Part shown: positions 25,801-37,800 of the stretch, in pieces | Numbering within the stretch: position 1 is the first letter of the stretch | Layout of the letters: each line of letters begins with the position of its first letter | Assembly: GCA_963978905.1 (NCBI GenBank) | Contig: OZ022257.1 | Span: forward strand, 29,217,274 to 29,281,273 | DNA length: 64,000 nt | Source: Trichostrongylus colubriformis | Lineage: Eukaryota > Nematoda > Chromadorea > Rhabditida > Trichostrongylidae | Direction of reading: 5' to 3' | Position numbers and translations under genes: made by a program | Notes under the pieces: model-generated | What the model saw: only the letters and a program-made list of their open reading frames with translations | Told to the model about the DNA's origin: nothing | Database searches by the model: none

Positions 25801-28800
25801 GTTCCCCAATGTGAGCCTACAAAAAAGACCGCATGATCTACTGGACACGAAGGCGGACGCTCGTGGATGGGCTTGCGGTTCGGATGCCGCTGCTCGCAAA
25901 CCTTTGCATTTCTTTTGCTTTCGTTTTCATCTTCATATACGCCTCTCTATGCCAAATGACTAGGATTCGGTGACAGAGTGTCAGACTGACTCCATTTACG
26001 AGCTCAGCGAATGAATTTGGTGATGACATTTTTGGACATGCAAGGGCCCGTAGCCAGGGTCAAGCCTCCTTCGAGAGATCCTCGACAGAGGGTTCGTATT
26101 TGGCCCGCTTGGAGGGGGTCGTAAGTATTGAGGTAGGCAGTGTCCAACGGCATTTCTTAAGCTGAGGGTCCAAAGTGTAAATGGGAAGATGTGACTGCAC
26201 TGACTAATTGGGTCCCAACACGAAACTAGTTTAACTTAATCATCGGAGAAACGTCATGCATGGCGCGATCCAGCCAATGCCCATAACCCTTTCGTTGGTC
26301 CGCTGGCACCTAAACCACGTACAGAGACACCTCCGAAATTCACCGATTAACCGTGAGAAAAGACATCTATCCACGGGTACTACCCAGGATGAATACTTCA
26401 GAAACTATGGGATGAATATGATATAGTAGCTGATATGGACTTCTTCAATATCCTACTACAACTGCAGGCACGAAAACTGGTGCTAACGAGCCACTATGTG
26501 GTTCGGGAAGGCATTTGTAGGAAGGAAATCTTCATGCATGGCGCACCCCGCCACGTGGCAAGCAAAAGTCAACCACCATCTCGTTGATCTTCTGAGAGCA
26601 GAAGATGCGTACTAGAGGCGTAATAGACACAATGGATCACTTTTTCAAACATTTGTGTGGGGAGATCTCGCAACTTCAACGCAAAAAAAATTCCTCGACT
26701 GGCTCCCCTCGGAATAACTTCTTTCTTTTGGGAGGTATTGTATAGTTCGAGTAGTATTCAGAAAGCGGCAACCTAGCAGACCCCGGGCAACAAGGCCGCA
26801 CTCATTGGTTACGTTTGGAGGAAGTTATGACCATTCGAAGTGAAACGCTTCAAAATCTTTCAAAATTTCCCTCGACTGACCCTCGACTGCATTCCTTTAG
26901 AGAAACTTCTCATTACTGAGATATGGTACAGGTCCAAATGTATCTCATTACTGAGATACATTTGGAAGCGGCAACCTAGCAGACCCCGGACAACAAGGCC
27001 GCACTCATATGGTTAAGTTTGAAGGAAGTTATGACCATTTGAAGTAAAACACTTCGAAATTTTTTAAAATTTTCCTCGGCAGGATACTCATATCGAGAAC
27101 TACGCAACCATTAGGGAAACAGAGCAGCAAACAGATTGGTCTAGAGAAGCTATTAGGTTGTCCGGAAAGTTCTCAGCGTTTTTGCACATACACAAGATAA
27201 TCCAAATATCAAAGCGCGTCAACATGAATTAGATCACGTGTTGTGCTCCTTAGGTAGACAAAAAGTTGCTCTTTCTGGATATATGCTTTTCTTGGAATGC
27301 CACAAGGTTTTCCAATTATTAGGGAAATTTTAAAGTACTGCGAAAACGGCACTTTTTGGTTGACTTCACTTCACGAGTTCTTATTCAGTCGAGTCGCAGC
27401 AAAGGGAACCACAAATGTGAATACCGCAAGGTGAGGCGGTGAAGCATTGGATGGAATTCTTTGTCCCTGGTTTCAGAAGTGCAGAAATGAGCACGACTTG
27501 CTTGAATTTTCAATTGATCAGATCGCTTTAACTGAAACGGCAGAAGGCGATGAGCGTCCATACGTGCAGGGGATATCAACAAGTATTGGCTCTCAACAAA
27601 CGAACATATTTGACCACCTCAAGTAGCCTCGATTTGAAGAAAAAAAAACCCAAAAAATAGGTGCCGCGCGCCCTCGGAGCAGCAATGCGCGAGCACATAT
27701 TCCACAAATCGTCTTCCACTAATTGAAGCAATTGCAGGGTAAGGCCCTTACTCGTCCATCATGTTCACCAGATCTAGCGCTAACTTTCCCCACTCCCCCA
27801 AAGATCTGGGCAGCTACTTCAGTAGCAGTGTGTTCACAAAAAGAATGGCGATTTGGAGTCGACTTTTTTCATTTCGCGCAATATGAATCATCAATCTTTT
27901 ATCAACTTGAGATATTCAGGTATGCTTAATGTTGCCAAGAGTGTAGCAAATCGAATGGGGCTTATTCTGTGAGAAAAGATGCACTCTGAGCCGACTTATG
28001 ATCCTCCGAAGTTGAAATTGCAAAAATGGCAAGAACTTTCCGGACAACCTAATACATATTATGAGAACAGTTTACAGCACTTCGAAAGGTAAAGTCTAAG
28101 TAAAGTTTCGATCAAAAATGTCTAAATTTAGTATGGGAAAGATACCGCGCCCAATCTTATCGCCGCGTCGCTACCGCAATGCCGACTGCGGCCATTAGAT
28201 GGGGCGCAGTGGAGCGCACTACATGGCTCCTGTATGGTTTCTAACTTTTTTACTCTTGTCTTTTCATACTTTATGCCTGCCGTACATTTTGCATGACATT
28301 CGAGCCTTCTCCTTTGTTATTAGAGGACGAGCACATGACCCATGGTCGACGAGGCTTTCGTTTGGAATAATGGTATTGGCTTTGTTAGGTTCTTATTTCA
28401 CTCATTTTGTCTGGAGATGGGTTTGGGTCAGTTTTTTTTACACCATAATCTCTTAATTCCCTTGGGGAATCGCGCTGGCTGGAGAGAGACCACAGAAGTA
28501 ACGAAACTTGAACGGGGGGGGGGGGCAAATTTTTTGGAAGTTTTCCTCGATTCCGCGCTCGCTCTCTAAATTCGCGATTTCCTGCCTATTCTTTGCCCTC
28601 TACACTTCTACTCAAATCCAGATTATGACTCCAATTTCGAGGTTTGCCAGATTGGCTGAAAAATAGTAACGGGGAATGGCCTGACATTCTTGAAATAACA
28701 AGGCACTTAATTTTCATATCCAAATGCTTACGAACCCACAAACTGAAAATCCGAATTTTGCAAATTCTCCACAGTGGGGATCGAACTATCAACCCCTTTT

Positions 28801-31800
28801 TTAACAGTCGTAGGGCCGATCAGCAGAAATGGACATGAGTTATATGTGTGATGCACGTACCCCCACATGAAGCCAAAAAAACCGCTTTCAAATAGCCTGT
28901 CATGACTTGGAAGATCTTCCTTATAAGTGCTGATGTTAATGCACATCACTAACACTAGCGCTTATGTATTCATCTCTAGAATGGAGATTTGAACAGGCTG
29001 GCTTGGCCGGCCTGGTGAATACTTGATTCTCAAAATGAGAAAAGACAAACTGAGTAAAACAGAAACCAAACTTCTGCGTATATGGCACAGATACCTGATC
29101 GCTACACGAAATGTATGCACGATCTGTCAGAATTTTCCATAGCTGCAGTGTTCAAAGACATCGTTCGAGGCAATGAGCAAGGTAAACACCGGGTATACAT
29201 GCTCCATGCCAATGAGATGGCGATTTTCAAAGAGACGACTTTCGATGAAATTTGCGCCTGGAGAACGCGCATCAGTTTTCATCGCGGCCTCGTTTAGCTG
29301 AGCTTCGCTCGTGCGGCCGAGTGACTGCGAAGGGCGGGGCATGCCGACGAGTGGCTGGTCTGGCCGCTTGTCGTTTATTTGCATAGCCTGTTTTAGAAAC
29401 GCAGAAACAGCGAGAGCAGATTTTCGCTTGCGGAAGGAAGATCCTAATTCTCGGGTCTTTGACCGCTTCGTTCCATTCTTTCCCTTCCGTGGCACTACGT
29501 CGCACCTAACTATCACATTGAGAGGCACCGTCAAGGGTACCATAAATAACGAAGTTATCCTTGATGGTAGCGAAGTCTGGCGACCTATAGGAAAGTGAAG
29601 GAGGTCAGCGTTGAAGTTCAAAATTGACTATCACATGGTGCGCAGAAATCCTACTTAACGGAATCGTCCACGGAAAACGTTTCTTTGTTACTCATATATT
29701 TCTGTTCTTTCTGCTTACTGAGTGCCACATGCAAAGTTCCCGCGAAAAAATAACAAACCGGCTAAGATAAAGCTCCTCAAAATCTGGGGCCGACTAGGTG
29801 TGGCGTTCAGGTGGGTGTTGGCCATGAAGAGCTGAGGAGCAAATGCGCGATAGGGGACGGTGGTCGGAGACGCAGACAGCAACTGGGCACGAAGAAACGC
29901 GCCCAATTGCTATATGCGTCTCCGACCGCCAAGAAACTAATGGCTCATCGGTGACCGCTGCAAGATCTTTTAGCGGGAATTCGAACGGACTGCATTTCCT
30001 TCATATTTTCAAGTTTAACCAGAACAAAAGTAATTTTCACTCGTTCTGTGCTTTCCTCGAATATTTTATTTAATACACCGATTCTGAAGGGAATTATTGG
30101 GTTGGGGAATAAGTCCCCGCCGTTTTTTTTTTTTTTTTGAACCCCCTTTTTCACATTGTTCCCTTCATCTTTCGACGAAGCTCATAGATTTTTCGGTAGA
30201 GCTTTTTTTGCTCTACATGCTTATACCTGTTTTTCGATTCTTTCGATTACCTGATATTTATGTGGTTTGGAAATGAAGTAAGCTCAAGGCAAAAAACTAG
30301 CACTTGCGCACCTCATTTTTCTCGTCTGCCATTGAGACCAAAAAACGTACGTGTATATGTTTCGATAGAACTTTTTCAGCTCTACAGAATGGTAATACTT
30401 TTCATTCAAATTGCTCAACTTTTTGCTGTTTTTAAGACTCGGAAAGGCAGTACTCGCAAAAGTGTGCACTTTGGTTATTTTCTCTTCCTTGCCTACCATC
30501 GAGATTGGAGAGGATGTGCATATATGCATTCGATAGAGCTTTCTTTGCTCTACAAGATGATACCACTTTTCTTTTGTATCCTCTCATATGTTAGCATGTA
30601 GGAATAAGCATCCACCTAGTTTTCAATTTGAAATTGCATAATGAATATGACTTTTTTTGACAGAGTGTTTTGTATCAGTCGATAGAGCTCTTTCCGCTCT
30701 ACAAGATAATGTTCACGGTTTTTATTAGAATAAATTTTTGACATTTTGTAGATCACTTAAGAGTCGACGAAATCAAACATTTTCGTCACATGTTGTCAAA
30801 AATGCTCGAATTCGTCGACTTTTGAGAGATCTAAAAAATGTGAAAAATTTATTCTAACAAAAACTGTGAACATTATCTTGTAGGGCGGCAAAAGCTCTAC
30901 CGATTGATAAAAAACACTTTACCAAAAAAATTCATATTTATTATGCAATTTTGAATTGAAAATTAGGTGGAGGCTTGTTCCTACATGCTGAAATATGAGA
31001 GGATACAAAAGAAAGGTGGTATCATCTTGTGGAGCAAGGAAAGCTCTATCGAATGCATATATGCACATCCTCCAATCCCGATGGTAGGCAAGGAAGAGAA
31101 GATAAAGAAGGCGCACACTTTTGCGAGTACTGCATTTCCGAGTCTTAAAAACGGCAAAAAGTTAAGCGATTTGAATAAAAAGTAGTACCATTCTGTAGAG
31201 CTGAAACAGCTCTATCGAAACATATACACATACATTTTTTGGTCTCGATGGCAGACGAGAAAGATGAGGTGCGCAAGTGCCAATTTTTTGCCTTCAGCTT
31301 ACTTCATTTCCACACCTCATAAATATTAGATAGTCGAAGGAATCGAAAAATAGGTATTAGCACCTTGTAGAGCAAAAAAGCTCTACCGAAAACATATGAG
31401 CTTTGTCAAAAGGTGAAGGAAACAATGTGAAAAACGGTGTTGAAAAAAACGGCGGGGACTTATTCCCAACCCAACAGAATATCGGGATTTCCGTGGACGA
31501 TTCTTTTGATACAAAACGCTCCTTCTGTCTGTCCGCCCGTCCGACACGAAACAAGGCATAACATGAAAAACAATCTGTGACAATTTTGGTATGGGTAGGG
31601 CATGGAACAAGAAGTAAAGAGCACACATGGAGCAAGTTAGGCTTCACCCACGGTGGGCGAGGCGTGCACTGAGATACCCGGTTCTCAGACGGAAAGTTGT
31701 AATTGGGTACGAATGTGCCCCAAACTTGAAGAAAAAATGGATTAAGGACGGCGATAAGTTTCTGAAGGTCGTGAAAAAGGCCCGGCACAGTGGGCGGAGC

Positions 31801-34800
31801 GTGCCCCGAACCGAAGTGCATACAACAAAGATTCATAACCCGGTTCCAACGCAGCCTTAAGGGAAGGAATGAATCGGTAGAATGATCAATGTTCAAGCTA
31901 CCCCGAACACACTTGAAATGAGCGGAGACCCGCCCTCAGTGGGCGGAGCATGTGCTTAAGTGTGTGTGGGCTCACTGTAAAGATTGCAGTCTTGTCGAGA
32001 GTGCTTTATAGACACAGAAATAAGGTGGTTGGTAGCAGGTAGAGCTACGCGAGGAAAAGAATTCTCAACTGTGGGCAGACTTTTTGCGGCGGTGGGCGGA
32101 GCTTGGACTTCAGAGAAATCAAGCTATGGAGATGGGGACAAGTTTGAGATGGGTAGGACAGGGAAGAAAAATCAAAGACCACACACGGACCAAGTTGAGC
32201 TCCTCAGACGGTGGAGGAGCGCGCACTGGAATGCTCCGTTTTCAAACGAAAACTATTAGTTGGGTCTAATATGACCCAAACGTCGGCTAATGTGATGTGG
32301 TAATCAGTACCGAGCAAACGAAAATTTAATGATGAATACTCTTACCAATTTGAACAATATGTGTGTTAATTTATGGCGACGCGTAGTTGTTCCGGGTACG
32401 AGCCGATGACAGAACGCTCGCTGGTTCAGATACTCTCATCAAATCATACCCCAAGCGCCATCATCCGAGGAAATCGAGTAAAAAAGTGATGATAATACAA
32501 AGTTCACAATCGCTATAAATATTTATCATTCATCTTAGTTTCTTTTAATGCACTCTTGCCACATTCGGTTTCTTTTTTTTTCATTGCGCGCCCTGTATAT
32601 CGCATATTTCGACAATTTCAATGCTGCACGTAACCGTCGAAAAACAAAAAATAGCCACATCTCTGCGAGACATTACCATGTGGGTGTCGTGCTAATGGCT
32701 GAAAACCTTCCATGCCCTCCGAATGCAATCAGACCAAGAAACGAAAACAGTTCTTCCATTTACAGTAGCGGTCAAAAATATATGCGGTTCCGGATTTTAA
32801 CCATAACTTTGGTCACCGTTTACATATCTCGTTCAAATTTTTTTTGTGTTTTGAAGGCAACTGTCATTCAGTGAAAGAAGGTATATCAACCGAGTAGGGT
32901 GCAGTGTGAAGGTGGAAAAAACTATTTAACTGAAAACACTGAAAATGATCACCACCGCGCTTCGCTGTCAGGATTCCAAAGGACGGGTAATAATGTTCTA
33001 GCCTCGTTCCGCACTATTTTTTGCATAACGGCTCGTTTCGTTGAGTTATAAGGTTTTTATGGCTAAATGAATTTTTGAAAGGTTGGGCCATTTTTAGGGT
33101 TTCCAGATAGATAATTTATTACTTTCACACTGCATCCTACTCGGCTAAGATACTTTTTTCATGGAGTAGCAGTTGCCTTCAAATTACTAAAAAAAAAAGA
33201 GTTTGTAAACGTCGGCCAAAATTATGGTTATGTCCAAAACCGCATATATTTTTGACCGCTACTGTAGCTCTATTTCATCTACTGCCAATTCAGACTTACC
33301 AATTTTACTAACCTTTTCCTAAGATTGATTGAATTGCAAAAGTAGACTCAGAGATATAACACCTACCGTTAACAAGTAGACGACCTGCAGTCGGAGGGGC
33401 GCTGCCACTCTCTTCACACAGATTCATCAGCATTTCCTCCTTCTTCCGTAAATTGCCTCGAAGAACATCTACAGACTCGTTCAGCTCGATGATCTGAGCG
33501 TTCTGCGAGCTGAAAAATGGGATAGACGCATTCTAAAATGATACTCACTGTGCATTTCTTAACCCTTTCAACTTCCATGAGGGGTTTCAAATACACTCAA
33601 AATGATGTGAAGGTTGTTTTACATTTTTCAGACTCAAATCTCTAGCACTCAGTAGCGCCCATGCAAACAATTGGGGAAGTGGACATGGCCTTGGGAGTGG
33701 TAACGTGTCAAGTACATCATAATAGCAAGTGTACGAGTACACCATCATAGAGAACGCGAAAGAAAATCTAGTCAATAAACCCTATTCAACCTATGTGCAT
33801 TAATAGGTTCATGCTTACAGACCACATAAAAGGAAGGATGCTCAGTATTACTGCCGATCAGTAGAGAGCGATAAAATCTGGTGGCCAAGAGTAAACAGTG
33901 GTACTACGCTCCAGATGAGCACTGCGATTCACAATTCCCAGCCTACGAAAAGCTTCTGACTGAAAATTTGCTCTGGTTCTTGGAAAACAGCAATGAGCAC
34001 CACATGGTGTGTGCTTTATGCTAGCCGCTCATTCTCGCCGCAGCCGGCCATGCGAAAGTTGTTAAAAGGATGCTGAGTTACGGCGAAATCTTTGCTTTCC
34101 GGGTTTCTGTTAAGTACTGATACATATGGAAGGCATCAAGTGCGGATTCGACTCCCATGCAAGATCAATGTTTTTGCCCATAACTCAGCATTCTAGGTAA
34201 TACTGAATTCTCAATGCAATGGGTTGATTGAGGCATCTCTCTCATATCTATGCCAAACCAACCGTTTAAGCTGTCAATTTCGTCCTCTCGATGATGTTGC
34301 GGCTAGGGTTATTGGAAAACTACTTTCGGAAGTTGTTTTGCATTTCTCACATGCAAATTTTGTTGCGAAAGCGCTGAGTTGTCGAGAACAAATGTATAGT
34401 GCAAAGGATAGAATGTATGAGGGAAACATAGGTGCAAATTCAAATTCCATTCAAGGCTGAAAGTTCAGTACACAACCCAACATCCCTGTAACAACATTTC
34501 TTTGCAACGTTCACTCTCAGACGAAAAAGAAAGCGAGTTGGAGCACCAAGATTTCTCTGAGCGCCGCAGGTGATCCTCCGTTTCACCATCGTACATTGTT
34601 GTCCATATCACTTTTTCCAATGCTAGCAGGTATTTGCAACCAAGAGAAAGATCACTTGTGATTGTGGTACTTTGTGGAATCTTCATACTGGGTGTGCTGG
34701 TCTTCCTTTTCATTTTGATGAGAACCGAGCGTTGGCACATATCGTCAGATCTTTTAGGAACACTCAGCAGCGGAAAAGTTCTTGCCGAATCTACGCAAAA

Positions 34801-37800
34801 AAAAAACTTGCAACGGTACCAGGAAGAGATTTTTGCGACCACTCTAGATGATTTCACATAATTCAATGTCTCAGGAAAGCTCAGAGGCGGAACTGAACTG
34901 ACAAAGCGACCTAGCGCTCTTTTATTCTCGATAAAACTAATCAACCAAAGTATTCTCATTCGAATGTTAATATGACAAATACGTATCAGCACAACTACTT
35001 CCCATTCAACTCTAACATATCACGAACATTCATTCTTTGACCCAACACTCATTCCTTGTCTCCACTAATAGTCAGTAGAAATTTAGCGGAATGACTCACG
35101 CCATCAACATTTCAATCTTTCAACATCTTCAATGCAATACAACTGGTTATGCTCCTTGACATATCAACAGTGAGGCCAGTCGACCCTAAGATGCCTTGTC
35201 GGGTGTTTGTGGCACTTCTTTCCATAGCTGCCGTACTGGATGCTTCAATAATCAGGTAATTTCGTTTGGATTGAGTTCTCAGCCATATGACTCAAATGAT
35301 CGGCAAGCTACAACATTATCTTGACCGTTTTTCGAATACGTTTGAATATCCACGCATCTGACAGCCGTGATTATGTGTGAGACATCTATAACCGAGAGGA
35401 TACCAAATATGCACTTTTTTCTAGAATACTTCGTAGATAAATAAAGGGCAACACATTAAGGCATTCGCCTCAAAACATCGCGTTCTTTTCCCAATCCACG
35501 CCAGAACCCTTGCCCTACTCCCTCAGACCAAACAAGCGGTGTGAGACGAGCACATTAGATTAGATGATCTTGTTTGATACGAAATCGCATTATTAATCGC
35601 TGTGTTCCCTACAAAAGTACAACCAAAGGCACATTACAACTTATTCTCATTTTGCGATATGAATTCGACAGGTTCTACATTGCGGCTAGAGCCAGACCAA
35701 AACTTCATAACTACTAAGATACCATTCTACCGCAATGTATCGAAATGGTCATCGCTTTTGCTCATCAGATGATCACGACTTCGATGAAAGGATGGGGGTA
35801 TGCTACTTTTGTACAAAATACTCGTCAGCACTCTCTTCTCGCACCTACTGCACACCTCTCTAGCACCTCACTCGCACGCAGACATGCTGAGTGCCAAGCT
35901 TGAAGGCACATTCCAGGGCTACCTTGTGTGGGTTAGAGGGCAAAATCGTGAAACAGGAGGTGCTGAGTAACACACCAACAAAGCAAAATCTCAAAAAAAG
36001 TCTAAGAAAATGGCAAAAACAAGACATGTGGCCTTGGACGAGATGACCGCGTGAAAACAAGCCTTCCAATCAGTTACCGCTGTATGGTATCATAAGGAAC
36101 TCCGGGATACCACCTGTTACCTAATGTCAACGCCTCCTTTATCAATGACATCTCTTCCTTATCATATATTATCACACAGATCGTAGGCCTCATTTGCCAC
36201 GTTGGTGCCACCGTAGCCACCGTCATTGACAAAAATCACGTCTAGGATGGGCGGGCCTGGGCTGCTTGGTGGAGTCGCACTTGCTTCTTCGGCTCTGCAC
36301 GCTCCAGGAACTGACACCCAAGCCTCGGTAAAAGTACAGCCTGCCCCACTGCCTGTGGGTCAAACTATCTGACCACGGCGGAAGCTGTAACACCCCAACA
36401 ATCATGAAATATGTCTCCAAATAACTGCCCTGTCTGTTGACTTTCGTCTTCAATACATATGAGAATGAGGTAACGAACTATATACAATCTAATGCTTATC
36501 AAATTTTGAAATAATTGAATGATTGATAACCAAGTGAGTTTAGAATGAACGCATGCAGGCCATACAAATACGACTGAACAGTGAGGGGATGGATGTGATT
36601 TTCCAAAGAAATCGAATTTGTGGAAAATTTGTATACCTTACCCTAATTTGTTGCTACCCCAGAAAACATTAGATGGGCAGGCACCAAACGCGCAAAAAAA
36701 ATCTTCGCAAATTCCTCTAAAAAATCCATAAAAAAACTTCCTTATCGAACTATCCAATATGTTGATCACCAATACGTAATTCGTTATGAGTCTCAGTATG
36801 TCCAAAATTTTGCAATTTTTTTTTCAAACTCTGCAGACTGTGTGCTTTTTCCCTCCTGAAACTTGGGCGATAGTAACGTCGGTTGTCGAACATTGTAGCG
36901 CCAAAGCTTCCATACAAAAATAATTCAGCGTTCTAAACGCGTCCTTCGTTTCTCGTACAGGTTCATTTAGCCCCAGAACTACATCAATCTTGTCTAATTT
37001 TGACCGTAGCGGGCGAGCTGATGCCTTTGCTTGGATTGGGTGTCGATTTTACGGATCAGGATGCAGGACTATTCACTGTATGGAAGCTTCGGTGTATGGT
37101 GGGAAAATTCGTTGTGCCGCCTTGCTGTCCAATGCCCTGGATAACCTCTACAGTTGAAGTTTCTGCAAAATTATTCCGGAGTAGTGATAACTATAGGTTC
37201 ACTCCACTAGTAGTGTCGTTTTTTTTTTTTCAAACGAAAATTCTTCCTATGAAATTACGAATTCTTGCAGCATGTCCTTTATCAGTTGGAAGAGATTTTT
37301 CTGCTCTATGGAATGGCATGAGTAATTTCTGTGAACGTCTAATGAGACCGATTTTCAGGTTGACTAAGTGTTTGGTTCTGTCGACAACAATCGACTGAAC
37401 CAGCGATTGATTAAAACACTATATTTTACTCCAGGAAAATTATCAATTGTGTGTTTCGTACTCAGCCTCGACCTCTTCTACAGGTTCCACCAATTGGTGG
37501 CTTAAAAGGTCAGGTCGCTCTTTTTTCACATTTATTTTTCCGCCACAACTCGATGATTTTTGGCATTTCTTCGAACTGAGGCAAGAAAATGTTCTCAACA
37601 AACCAGTTGAAAAAGTGGTAGTGATGAAACGTCAAGTATAGATAATGAGTAGGGACCGGGACTGATCGGATTTATTGAGTTACGGTTGAAAAAATAAAAT
37701 GCGCAATAATGTCAACTGGGCCGCTATCACACATTTTTTAAATTCAGTACGAATCACAACCAAAACTAAAACGAAACACATCCTAGATAGAGCAGAAAAA

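Noticed and set aside
28199..28456. Plus frame with hydrophobic segments resembling membrane helices
   Set aside because: It lies inside the dispersed repeat, and the paralog at 51850-52150 does not keep the frame.
34465..34992. 175-codon minus frame overlapping the membrane-protein candidate
   Set aside because: It contains no recognisable motif and does not fit the tbc-2 phase chain; the plus-strand reading gives a cleaner structure. Not fully excluded.
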